From: Patiria miniata
Lineage: Eukaryota; Echinodermata; Asteroidea; Valvatida; Asterinidae
Assembly (NCBI RefSeq): GCF_015706575.1
Contig: NW_024037059.1
Span: 29,708,129 to 29,772,128, forward strand
Length of the DNA stretch: 64,000 bases
Direction: 5' to 3'
Made by a program: the position numbers and the translations under genes. The stretch's first letter is position 1. Each line of letters begins with the position of its first letter. Below are positions 46,041-57,015 of the stretch, one piece after another. The notes under the pieces were generated by a model. That model did no database searches. It saw only the letters and a program-made list of their open reading frames with translations, and was not told the origin of the DNA.

Positions 46041-47629
46041 ACAAAGCGAATGGAATAAACCCGTCCGCGGCCAAACAGGTTTGGCACATTAAATTTTTAA
46101 ACTACCATGTCTCAGAGACTAAATCATCAGGTGCCCGGCAGAAGGCCATATGAGCATTTTGACGTAAAAAATCATTTTCAAGAAAATTGCATTGAAAGGT
46201 TCCATTGTTCCCCCGCGCACATTTTGTATCCAATGTTCCCCCACACGTAATATATATCGTATGAGTTTAAAAATTGTCACATGTATGGATCATAAGTTTT
46301 GGAACAACTGGTATTAATTTCTGACGAAAATGTTTAAATTTCCGATGGCGGCAGTTTTCTGCATATGCCCTTTTGCTGGGAACATTTTGGTCATTGCGCG
46401 CTATTGCATAAGGGCATATGCACATATGCCCTTCTGCCGGGCACACGACAAAATATGCTTTTGCAATCATTTTTTTTGTCACTTAGTTTTTAAAGATCAA
46501 TATTTTAATACCATTAAATCGAATTTTTGTAATATACTCAACAAGTAAGTGAAAATTGCTGTCAAAAGTGGCTTTCCTTCTTTTTGCACCACCCTGCATC
46601 TTCAAAGTTGAGGCGCGCTATTGCGGTTCCACCGAGAATACGCGGCAGGAATCTAGCGTGACTGACATACGTCAGAAAAGATTAGACCAATCGGGGGTCA
46701 GAAACTGACTTGGCTAGCTTACGTCACACGGGTGTAAACCAATCAGGAGATGCAAAGGCAGACGTAGGGGCGTGACGCCAACTTCACATTGTGAGTACAG
46801 AAATCTACTTTAGAAATTGAATTGACCGAAGATTGACCTTTTGGTAGAAGTAGGGGTGCTACGCTTATTATGTGAGTGGGGATCTACTAAATAAACTAAA
46901 ATGACCAGAGATTGACCTCGTGGTTAACCGCACTTAACCTGTGATTCTTGTACGCGTCGATTCACGATTCACCAAACCACACTTCATTTTAGAAATAGTA
47001 AACCAAACGTCATGTCCAAGCAGTTTATGACGGCCTGGATATACATTATAGTTCAACTGAGCAGAGGGGAACCTTACAAAGAGGCAACTAAGATGGTTTT
47101 TAATTTGGTACAAGAACTCAAAATTTTTGGAACGGGTTATATGATCCATTTAAACATGCATGATTGACTGCTCAAGTACTTTTGACTCCAACTTAGTCTG
47201 ACAAGTGGAGAAAAAAAAACCCCACAGAATTCCAGACAATGTGAAACGACATAGATATTTCGTATTTCTTTCAATGAAAACATGATACTGACACTATTTT
47301 GTGTCAGTCAGTGAAAAAAAGAACCAAAAGCTAAAAGTAACAAAGGTAAACATAAAATGCAACGACAAAAACGAGCCAGTTTATATTGTGAGTATAGTAG
47401 TACATTTAATACATTTTAATAGTTTGCAGTGATGGTGCCCTTTTATTAACATGTCGATTCTCGGGCTTTTTTTTAAAGCTAGTTACTACTATTTGTTCAT
47501 ACAACAGTTGTCGTTTAACATCAATCATGTTCAACTCAAGCCAAGCTGAATGATTTAATGGATGACGCTTTCTATACTCGTACATACCCGACGGCATATC
47601 CAAGCGTATATCTCTTCCTAATAAAGAGG
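46041..47629. other. No gene; diverged 75-bp tandem pair near 46790-46930
   Basis: GTGAGTACAGAAATCTACT...GAAGATTGACC and GTGAGTGGGGATCTACT...AGAGATTGACC repeat once. ACCAATC-GG and ACCAATCAGG boxes lie at about 46687 and 46738. Long AT-rich stretches follow. Confidence 0.45.
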
Positions 47630-48222
47630 GCTCATGCAATGTAATGTTTATAAATGTAATATCGAAATGTACCTTTGTGTCCGATTTAGCCTTATTTTCA
47701 ATTTTCTTTTTCCCATTTTCGAGGGTATTTTGGTGCTTTTTCGGTTTTTATGCTTATGGCAATTTTCATATTCAAGAGCAAAAGTGTGAAGTCATTTCAG
47801 GCAGAAACCTCACTGTTACAGTTATTTTAGCACCACTGCCAGATTTTTGGATATTTTGTTGTAAATGTTGGATATTTTGTTGTAACTTTTGGTGTTATTT
47901 TTTGGTGATTCGTTGTTGTGTCAGTACATAACAGTAAGCCAATGAGCCAATTTTTCTCACAAATGTTTTAAATGAGCAATTTTTTTGGGTTCACAATTTG
48001 AACACAAAACTCCTAAACTGAACAGTGTCTTCCTGAAATGACATCACAGCAACAGCGCCCTCAAGTTGTCGGGAACGCATGGACAATTTGAAATGTTTAA
48101 AGAAGTGCACTTTTCAAGTAACCAAAAAGGGATGTTAAATAGTTTTCATACATTTAAGAGGAGTAAAAAGTTGCACAACATGTGTTCCTAAGAAAAACTT
48201 ATCTCAGTCATGGGCCCTTTAA
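47630..48222 (+). mobile_element. REP-A copy, asymmetric form
   Basis: Full-length match to 7195-7770 (about 85 percent by eye), from GGGCTCATGCAATG to CATGGGCCCTTTAA. Carries GCGCCCTC at 48055. Confidence 0.68.
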
Positions 48223-49139
48223 TATTGTAAAGGAATTGCAAACCATTGACGCATGCGCGTTAGAGTGCTGACCTCGGTTCACAAGTCAAATCTGTCCAAT
48301 CAGAGTCCAAAGAAAGTTAGAGGTGATCACACTCTGAAAAGACACGGGTCAGATTCGACCAAAATCCAGACTTGACTGTCACTTTTACGGGTCAAAATGA
48401 CACTTTCCGAGTCACTTTTCCAAGCGTTTTGATCCAGAAAGTGTTATTGCAACACAAAAACTGTTAATGCGACCAAGAAAAGTGTCGTATTTACACGAAA
48501 AGTTGTCAGTTAGACACAGAGGGGGGTGTTTTCAAAACAGATCCGAAATGTGACCAGGGATTTTTAACAGTGCACAACTATAGGGCAAAGGGGACGAGTC
48601 TCACAAGAGAAAACTATCTAAAAAGTAAGCTGGGTCGTCTGTATCTGAGGTATTAAAACCGTACAATAAATGACAGGTGTAAAATACAAAACGAAATTAA
48701 GGCGTTCTCAGTCTATCAATCAAAACAAAACTACTAAGATAAGCTAGCTCAGACCTACTTCACGCAAAAATGCGGGCCAACTTCTCATACACGAGCCTTG
48801 ATGATTAACAACAACAAGCCGACCCTCTCAAAATATGATCAAAACACATCTTACAGCGATTAGATAAAAGAGGGCAAAAAAATAGGTCATCGGGACCTAT
48901 AGAGCAAGGAGCCGAGGTTAGCTGCCGAGGGAACCCGCCATTCCTGGAAATTTCAACAAACAGTCTGCCTACAGCCCCTTGGGCCCTGGCGTATTTTTGT
49001 CATCCGAGCAATAACGCCGGCTAAATCGATGATAAATCGTGGCCCGTTTTACCTAATGTGACTGCGCGCTGCCCCTTGGCTTACTGAGAGAGGTTAACCG
49101 ACGGCTGTTCTATGGACATAGGGAGGAATAAGTGCTGAA
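48223..49139. other. No recognised feature
   Basis: Unique-looking. GACTCGGAAAG-type words near 48400 are too short to call. No coding signal was seen. Confidence 0.4.
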
Positions 49140-49141
49140 TA

Positions 49142-49805
49142 CAGGGCGTCCCCAAGAAATCTGTGCAAGCAGATATCCTGTAATTTCTCAAAAACTCTAT
49201 AACATGAGTATTTCATCTTGATGGAGCATATTAATTATACTCTTGTGTAGACTCAGTAAAAATGCCAAGGAAATCTGTTCAAGCACACCAGAGATTTAAC
49301 AGATTGTAAAAGGCTATGGGTTTTTCACCCATTCCAATATACCTTTATCATGCTGTCACCATTTCAGTCATGTTCCCACCCTGCATCCAAAACAGTACTG
49401 AATGAATATGTTTTCGGTTAAAAAAAAGGGAACCATTCTATTTTCCCCTCCAGTCTCGCTTTGGTTACGTTGATTTGAATGGGGGAAAAAAACAAGATGG
49501 CCGCATCATGATAATGGTCTATGGGATGGGATTTACACATTTAATTAAATTTACATCAGAGTGAAAAGGCCCATGACAATCTCATGCACTGATATCATTA
49601 ACTGTGCAAATCCCATTGGAATGGGTGAAAAATCATAGCCTTTTACAATCTGTTAGATCTCTGGTTTGCACACACGGATTTCCATGGCATTTTCACTGAT
49701 TCTACACAAGAGTATAATTAATATGTTCCATAAAGATGAAATACCCATGTTAATTTTTGAGAAATTAAAGGATATCTGCTTGCACAACTTTTTTGGGACA
49801 CCCTG
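49142..49805. mobile_element. 664-bp Tc1/mariner-like MITE (CAGGGTGTCCC ends)
   Basis: Ends CAGGGCGTCCCCAAGAAATC and GGGACACCCTG are flanked by TA (49140-49141, 49806-49807). The arms pair for about 200 bp (GCAAGCAGATATCC, GAGTATAATTAATATG-like, AACAGATTGTAAAAGGCTAT, TTTTTCACCCATTCCAAT). CAGGGTGTCCC ends with TA targets are typical of mariner-type elements. The central 190 bp (TTATCATGCTGTCACCATTTC to CAAGATGGCCGCATCATGATAATG) recurs at 62960-63145. Confidence 0.85.
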
Positions 49806-50911
49806 TATATAGTACTTACAAAACAAGGACAAGTGAAATTCCCGTGACATTTTTATACCTAAGATCGGCCCATTTCCATCATATAAAAACTATCTAACCA
49901 TGTAAAATATCTTTACAAATAAATTATGGTTCAATGCTTACAACTTAATAAACGCCATGGGATGATACCGAACCTAACAACGCTACCAAACTAGGGCAAA
50001 GAAATCTTACTAGGACAGTGAAATCTTCTGGGCGACCAATCGACTGTTGCATTTCACCGGGTTGAACTATGTATGACCCCCACGTCCCTCTAGCGAGTAC
50101 GCTAGACGATTGCTTTTAGGTTAAAGTTACCGGAATGATTGAGAAATGTGTGTTTAGGGAGCAGTACCGCTCGACCCTTCATAGGTGGCCAACTTTGGAC
50201 AATATAATTTTTGTGGACAGGGGATTGAAGTGAAAGGATGTGGCAAAAACAAATAATTTTGGATAAACGGGAATGTAATTTGATACAATTGAATTGACGA
50301 ATGTGATAGCGATGCGACACATACTGGCGGTGATGATAGAGACATGGTCGACGATTTAAATGATTTAGATAAAAACAAAAGAAAAAAATTTTCGCGATGA
50401 TGATTATATAGGTTTTCCCGGCCAATTTCCTGAAATGTTCCGTCATTCACTTCTGAAAATCGGTAATTCATTTTCGTCTGAATTTGAATGCAGGTCTTTA
50501 ATTCCATTTCAATTCAACGAAAGTTCAATCGTTTTCATTGTCCGTGCATTCGGTTTTGAGAAACAGACAGCCAATTACGTTACCTGTGCATTCATTTACG
50601 CAAGCATATAATTAATTTCAGGTACAGCTAATTTGATTGACGGTTAATGAAAAAGAAACCCCTCATTGTATCTGGTGCCGAATGCATTAAACTAAAAGTG
50701 AAATTGAAGAAATAGTATTGTTTTATGCTAATGATAATTGCCATATTAATGAATGAAACAGTGATGTCTTTCTGGACAGAAACTTTAGTCTAACATTGGA
50801 TGCAAATCTGTACGTTGCTAAAGCGCCCTCATTTTGAACAAAAAATAAATGAGTGCTGATCGTCTTCCGAGAGCTACACTCTAGCTCTGTTGAGGGCGCT
50901 ATCCTACAATC
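49806..50911. other. No supported gene
   Basis: Two overlapping minus-strand frames of about 115 codons (50102-50507) show no motif. GCGCCCTC words lie at 50823 and, inverted, at 50892. Confidence 0.35.
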
Positions 50912-51227
50912 CAGCGTTGCAGCACTCGTACTTGTACTCGCAAGAACAAAATTAAGTACTCGTACATGTACTCTTGCGAATGTTCTCCCACACAAATTTA
51001 AGCAATTGTTTTTATTTAAAAAAAAAAAAAAAAAAACCTACTAAGCTTCATGCAGGAAAAAGAACCATTTTCTCCTGTTTTGAGAGGTTTGTTTCTGCAT
51101 TTTGTTTAATGCCTATAGTTTGCTAGCAAGAAGTGGTTGATCTTTAGCAGGTGACGATAAAATTTGCTCGCGAAAAGTACTCGCACCTGTACTCATGCAT
51201 ATGGAAATGTACTCGACTACAACATTG
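50912..51227. mobile_element. hAT-like element C, GTACTCG word array
   Basis: Starts CAGCGTTGCAGCACTCGTAC and ends GTACTCGACTACAACATTG. Flanked by CTACAATC (50904-50911) and CTACAACC (51228-51235), an 8-bp TSD with one change. GTACTCG/GTACATG words fill both inner edges (about 50930-50975 and 51170-51215). The middle has an A run of 18 and unrelated sequence. 316 bp, non-coding. Confidence 0.8.
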
Positions 51228-51938
51228 CTACAACCCATGACGAGAGTGCAGAGTAGTTAACAAATTGCCATAGACGCTTAAAGTGCCACTCGCGAAAACA
51301 TGGAAAATGATACAATGAAGAAACACACCAAATTAAATATCGATTAACCACATATCCACGTTACTTCTCCCCCTCTCCCCGTTAACAGGGTGGGTGTTAG
51401 AAGCTGATGATGTTCAAATGGATATTTTCTTCCAAAGACGATAACCCTAAAATATAAATAGTAGGCTTGATTCTCATGCCCTTACGAACATGTCTTAATT
51501 TTTTTGATGAATCTTAAAGAATTGAACGAATTTTAAAATTTCTGCTATATTTCTATATTTTAATGTCAATATATATAATACCTTAAGTAAGGCGGTTAAC
51601 CGATGTTGGTCTCATTCAATAAATAAAGAAATAAAAATTTAATCATCCTACCATAAAGGATGACTTTTTGGACAGATGTTTCCACGTTTCCAAAAATACG
51701 AGCTCACAGTCCTGTTCAGGGTTGTGTATTCCGTTCTTACAACCCCCAAAACGAAAGGGTCATTAGCGTACATGCCAATTGTGGTTTGGTCCGCGCAGGC
51801 AATGTCCATTTTCTGGCATACATCCAGCGCGAGCAAGTCCGCAAGTTATTAGCAAGTACTCGGCAAAATGTATCGACACATCAAGCTTTTTGGGTAAACC
51901 ACTTAGTTCGTTTTGTTTGGTTCGATATACCCGAAGAG
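51228..51938. other. 3' flank of the LRR gene
   Basis: No element or gene was recognised. On the minus strand TTTAAT-type text near 51559 could give an ATTAAA poly(A) signal. The plus-strand open frames here are antisense to the LRR gene. Confidence 0.35.
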
Positions 51939-52955
51939 TTACGGTTTGTTGTTGTGTCCAATCGTAGCCGGTTGACGGCCACCATCCGCTTTCGCCCGTT
52001 TTCCTGCCGCCACGGCACCTGGGTAACTCTGCGTTGATCCCAAACTCCAGGTACCGGACGAACCCAAATCTCCGGAGCTTGAGGTGGCTGTTGCTGCCTC
52101 GTCATCTGAGTGAGCCCGCTGCAGCTCCTTCTCGTCTTCCTTAGCCTGGAAACCAGTGGTGTACGTCACAGCGTCGGGGTTTTCCTCGAAGAATGTGGCG
52201 ATGGCCTGGGGACCATCTCGGCAGATTTCGATCGGGGGTGTCTCGAGCGGATTCCCGTCGAGATTAGATGACATCGGTTGCTCAGCCCAGTCCAGGTACT
52301 CGAGGCGTCCGAAGCTGCGAGGTATCCCGATCAGGCTATTCATGCCCAGCCAGACAGTCCGGAGATTAAGGCAGTTGCCTAGCTCCTCGGGGAGGGTTGT
52401 GAGGAGATTGAGGTACAGCAAGAGCGTGCGGAGCTTGACTAGGTTCCCGACGTCACGGGGCAGCCTGGAGATCTTGTTGTCAGAGGCATCCAGAAACTCC
52501 AGGTTCTTCAGGTAGAAGACTGTCCGTGGGATCTCCTCGAAGAAGTTGTTGGCCAGGTGCAGGCTCTGAAGGCGCTGCAGCTGCCTGAACTCCTTCGGGA
52601 GAGTCGTCAGGAGATTGTTGCTGAGGATGAGAGTCTCCAATTTGGCCAGACCGCACAGCTCAGCTGGTATCTCTTTCAACTCATTGGTTCCCAGACAGAG
52701 TACCGTTAGGTTCTGCAGTCGGGACAGCTGGCGGGGAACCTCGGTCAACTTGAAGTGCAGGGAGGTCACCCTCTCGGGGCTGAGGTCCAGGAACTCTAGC
52801 TTGGTCAGCTCGAAGAGGAGGTCCGGAGGATCTAGGAGGTCTCGACCGGATAGCTTGAGGTGCTTGTACCTCCTGATGTTAGGGTCGTTGCTGTCTCGCA
52901 GCAGCCGGGGCTGTTTGAGAGTGATCTTCGGTGGCTCACTCGAAGCGAAATCCAT
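51939..52955 (-). CDS. Leucine-rich repeat protein, intronless, 338 aa
   Basis: Start ATG at 52955 (MDFASSEPPKITLKQ); stop TAA at 51941-51939. The open frame extends 9 codons upstream but without an ATG. From about residue 29 to 215 there are eight or so LRRs of the LxxLxLxxNxLxxLP type: LTVLCLGTNELKEIP, LETLILSNNLLTTLP, LQSLHLANNFFEEIP, LEFLDASDNKISRLP, LRTLLLYLNLLTTLP. It closes with a cap-like DGNPLETPPIEICRDG and an ATFFEENPD segment as in SHOC2/LRRC-type scaffolds. No signal peptide, membrane segment or catalytic domain is visible, so it is probably a cytosolic binding scaffold. The last 75 residues are Ser/Gly/Ala-rich and probably disordered. The body is GC-rich against AT-rich flanks. 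Lack of introns could mean a retrogene. The exact orthologue was not recognised. Confidence 0.92.
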   Translation of the reverse strand: MDFASSEPPKITLKQPRLLRDSNDPNIRRYKHLKLSGRDLLDPPDLLFELTKLEFLDLSPERVTSLHFKLTEVPRQLSRLQNLTVLCLGTNELKEIPAELCGLAKLETLILSNNLLTTLPKEFRQLQRLQSLHLANNFFEEIPRTVFYLKNLEFLDASDNKISRLPRDVGNLVKLRTLLLYLNLLTTLPEELGNCLNLRTVWLGMNSLIGIPRSFGRLEYLDWAEQPMSSNLDGNPLETPPIEICRDGPQAIATFFEENPDAVTYTTGFQAKEDEKELQRAHSDDEAATATSSSGDLGSSGTWSLGSTQSYPGAVAAGKRAKADGGRQPATIGHNNKP

Positions 52956-53143
52956 CTTGTTTACAAGTCTTTTACTCTCCAAGCTCGGAAAGAAAACTCC
53001 CAGTAGCGAGCCGAGTACTTCAGTTAAATTCCATTTCTTTGATTGTCTGAATCACTGTCCGTTATTCCTTCGTAATATCAAAGCCTCGCGAAACACTTCA
53101 CATGCAGACCCAGCCCAACGTCAATAATACGTTCTGGTGATAA

Positions 53144-53152
53144 TTATATAAA
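53144..53152 (-). promoter_or_regulatory. TATA-like box of the LRR gene
   Basis: The minus strand reads TTTATATAA. Initiation about 30 bp downstream gives a leader of about 160 nt. If it starts near 53115, the leader contains a start-stop pair ATGTGA at 53103-53098. Confidence 0.5.
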
Positions 53153-54269
53153 CTTCAACACGAAATTATCATCAGATTGATGCAAGTAGACGGTTGTTCG
53201 ACCGCATGTATGTCACCCAAAACAGCAGCAATTCGTAGTTATTTGCTCTATAGCTCTATCATTAGCTATGCTTCGTTATTGACTCTTCCTGCCGGTGAAA
53301 TGATCAAACATCGCAAGGAGACAGCAATAACTACGTGTACAATGGCTATTGTGTGTTTTAGGGCTAAACTGGCGACATGGAGCAGGCTGGGTAATTATTT
53401 ATTCAGGCACACAGAGCTCTTCATTTTTACACAAGGGGAGTCAACTACTCCTATGCAATACAATGAACGTAAAAAAAATCACCAACAATTTCCAACCTGA
53501 ATCATCCATACCCTTTGCAAAAAAAATGAACGGGTCCTGACTGTAAAAAACAATGCTGCACAGTATTCATGTAATGTTCGAAATGGTATTTTTTTTATCA
53601 AAGGACCGATCCTTTGGTAGATGCTGAATACACAATCAGTAACCATAGCAACGAAGGGTTGACCTTTTGAAAAAATTGACTTTTACCGCAGAAAGCAGAT
53701 ATACGACCGGTCATGGACAATTGCATCCCGGTTACCATGGAAACGGGCACCAATCCACTCTATAGAGACCTTCAAATGGAAACATCGCAAGTGTTGCGTG
53801 ACATAAGGCGCTGGGTCTTGTTTTCCTGCTCCTGTGATTGTCAACTGCAGCTAAAAACTAAAATGGCAGTCCAGCCATTTCTTGATGGTGTAGGATAGGC
53901 AAATTCCCAACACTAGAACCAACCTCAGTCATCATAAAACTGAAACATATTTTTTTACACTAATTCAATATATCAATTATCAGTTAAATTAAGAAATTTA
54001 ACAAAAGGTGGATACAAACCAAACCTTTGTTTTCTTTTTGTAAAGAATTCTTGTCAAACCCAACAGTTCATAAGTCATATATGGCCTAAGTCCTATAATG
54101 ATGTACCACCTTGAGCTCCAATATTGATGGATACGTGCGCTGTATAAATACACATTATTATCATAAAAAAAACAGCTAAATTGTATTGAAAACGGAATTA
54201 CACAAGAAGTTTTTCATCACTCTCACAACATCGAACAATTGACACTTAATGACAATCCATATGCCATTA
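53153..54269. other. Upstream flank of the LRR gene
   Basis: No gene was recognised. A 107-codon plus-strand frame at 53177 has no motif. GGTTACCATGGAAACGG near 53730 resembles a RFX X-box (GTTNCCATGGNAAC), on the side upstream of the LRR promoter. Confidence 0.4.
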
Positions 54270-55700
54270 CACTGGGTCGTATGTATAAAAACATTTGCTT
54301 TTACCATCTAATTTGAAGCATTTACTTGCATAATTATGTATGAATAAAAATGAAGCAAATGCTTTTACTGGAAGCATTTGCTGAAAGCTAAAAGTATTTA
54401 ATTTTTACTTGTCAGCTTTTGCAAGACTAGCAGTGTTTAGTTCATTTCGTATGAATAAAAAGGAGTACATGCTTCAGATTTCAAGTAGTTACTAGTAATT
54501 TTTTAAGGCTGGGTTGGGGCAACCTTAAAAATATAAAGCAAATACTTCTGCTCAAAAACTGCTGCATTTGTTGATATTAATCGCGCCAAAATTAAAACAA
54601 AACGTTTATAAACTACATAAAATATCATACACTGTATTTTGAATAACATTTATGCGAAATTTAAATATTTTTTATTATTAATTTCATTACTAGAAGAAAT
54701 GATAATTTCGCATTTTGTTCAGGACATGAGAAGTGTTAGTGTGAAATTCAGTGGCACAGAATGACTAAGGAGAAATTTTACCCAACGGTACCCTGGGGAC
54801 TGAATAAACTGAAATAATTTTTTTTTTTTTAAGTTTATTAGGTCACAAATTTATTAGGTCACAATTTTTGTTTAATATTTCAATAAACAACATTATTTGT
54901 TTGTTGAATGTTGGTTTGAATTTACTCGCTTTATACACGTGTCTGTCTGTGATTTTGATGCAACTGTGACGTCTACAGGACACTGTGGACCTTCACAATT
55001 TTCATGAATGATGAAAGTATACTTTTTGTATTCTGCAACTGGCAAAAAGTGTCATCATTGTTTGCTGGATTTGAGGATCATGCAAATGTACTGTGCTGTA
55101 TGCATCGCTACGTGTGTGCGGCAGCTCGTACACACAAAAGGTACCCTATTAGGCCCCCCAAAAAAGTCTCCGGTTTCTGGTATGCGCGCGCGTCGCCGTA
55201 GCCATGCGCGTCGGCAAAATGAACAAGGTTTTTTTTCAATAAAAGATGATGTCTCAAAACCGCCAAACTCACTGGTTTGACTGGAATTCTGCTGCTGCAC
55301 AATTTTCACGTGTTTTTAGATGGGGTTATGATCGAGAATAAGCTTTATGTGGCCTCTCTAGACTCCCATATATTCGCACTAAGTTTAGTCGGGCACCATT
55401 TGCAGTCATCAGCCGACATTTGAAGCAAAAAAAAAAAAAAAAACAGGTAAAAAAAAAAAAAAGCCGCGTCGCCGCACCACTTTTGAGGCAAGCTCCATAC
55501 CAGAAACCGGAGACTTTTTTTTTTGGCCTTATTGACAATCTTTGTCCATGAAAACAATCCAACGCGGGTAAGAAGCATTTGCTATCTGTTAGCTAGTAAA
55601 TGCTGAACAGTAAAGAAAAACTTTTATTCATACGGAATCAAGCATTTGCTTTTCCTTAATGCTTTTACTCCAAAGTGCTTTTACTTTTTGCGAAATCGGA
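54270..55700. mobile_element. Element with AAGCATTTGCTTTTAC subterminal words
   Basis: GTCGTATG-ATAAAAA and AAGCATTTGCT/GCTTTTAC words cluster at 54275-54480. They recur inverted at 55567-55685 (TTTTATTCATACGGAATC, AAGCATTTGCTTTT). The centre holds the Harbinger MITE at 55152-55528. Probably one TIR element with that MITE nested. Exact ends were not resolved; CACTGGGTCGTATG at 54273 is a possible left end. Confidence 0.5.
55152..55528. mobile_element. PIF/Harbinger-like MITE, intact copy
   Basis: Ends GGCCCCCCAAAAAAGTCTCC and GGAGACTTTTTTTTTTGGCC are flanked by TTA on both sides (55149-55151, 55529-55531). The inner arms are CGGTTTCTGGTATG / CATACCAGAAACCG. A TTA target and GGC-start termini are the PIF/Harbinger signature. 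Contains two A runs. The partner copy is at 14077-14690. Confidence 0.88.
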
Positions 55701-56844
55701 AACGAAGCCGAGCTTTGAAAAGGGGCCATCAATGTCGTCATGTTTATTTTTAGCCACGGAGGCTGCGTGACCCATGACCTCAAACTCGTTCCCAGTGCTT
55801 ACTTTATTTCCAGCGTCGTTTCCAATAGTAAACCCTGGATAGGAAACTTTCTTCCTGTATCCTGATTCGATACCGAAAGTGGCTAGAAATGGATTTATAT
55901 CGTGTACTTGGTGTTGTTATTTACAACGTGCAGTACGTGTTTTCACGATCATTCGTCCACGCCTTCTCGAAATTATTCTTTTCCTTTCCAATTTGTTAAT
56001 ATAAATGAAATGTGATACTGCATGGTTGCTGTCTCGTTAAAATCGTAACAGTTTGATTAACATAACATCATGTTTTCGTTACTCACGCCATGCTCGCGCT
56101 GCGACGAATTGATTCTGTGTTTACCCCAGGCACAGCATACAAAAACAACGCAAATGTAACGCACAGGCAGGCACCAGACTACTCCTCATTTGCATACGTG
56201 TTCAAAAATCTTGCACATTAATGATCCAATACCAGGGTGAGAGAGCAGGTAGTGGTGGGCGCGTACGGCTCGACATCCTGGGGACGAGGTTGGCCTGACC
56301 TACAATTTAGACGTGAGCGTCGGGAATATTGTCAGATCTTGGTACCAGACTTCCAGGAAAATTATGGAAGGTGAACGTTGCAAATATACAGAAAAGTTTT
56401 AATGTTTTAAATATATCAGGGTGTTGTTAGAAATACAAAATAACCAACAAACGCTGCCTAAGAGTAAAATGTAATGAAAAATACCTCTTTTTGTACATTA
56501 TGGGTGTATTTATTTATACATTTTTGGGGGCAAAATTACGTTACCGACTATTTCTTTAATTTATGTCCTTTTGGCAGCCCATACTGGAGCTCAAACAAAG
56601 GATGGACTTTGGACCAACTATTACATTGTGCACAATTTCAAGAGACACATCAACAACAAGGAAGTTGCTGGATTATTTTGCAAAACATCGCCACTCCCAT
56701 CGCCAACACACACCAAAAAAATCCACGTAGTGACCTCAGAAAAGTTGCATCGCCGTTGGAAGTCAGGTAGTAGTGGAACACCACTCATCTATAGCCGACT
56801 ACGCGGATACGGAGTGCATACTTGACTGCTCACCCATATAGTAT
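55701..56844. other. No supported gene
   Basis: Overlapping plus-strand frames at 56474-56825 (98 and 84 codons) look mildly coding but match nothing known to me. ACTACGCGGATACGGAGT near 56800 has an inverted relative at about 63170-63190. Confidence 0.3.
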
Positions 56845-57015
56845 AGTATATTATGTCACATTTTTGACCTTTGCATATTTTTTTTGCTAAAGAAGGAATT
56901 TTTGTCATATTTGGGTAGAGTTTACCTTCCTAAGCCAGAAATCCATTGGTAACATTTTTTCCATCTACCATGTGGCGGCCAACTTAGATTTCAAAATGGC
57001 GTCCATTTCGGACAA

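Noticed and set aside
50912-51235. A run of 18 at 51019 as a retroposed poly(A) tail
   Set aside because: It lies inside element C, whose TIRs and TSD are outside it; no retroposed body precedes it.
51660-53127. Plus-strand frames opposite the LRR gene and 9 extra N-terminal codons on the minus strand
   Set aside because: Antisense shadows; the extra codons begin at TTG, not ATG, so the start is 52955.
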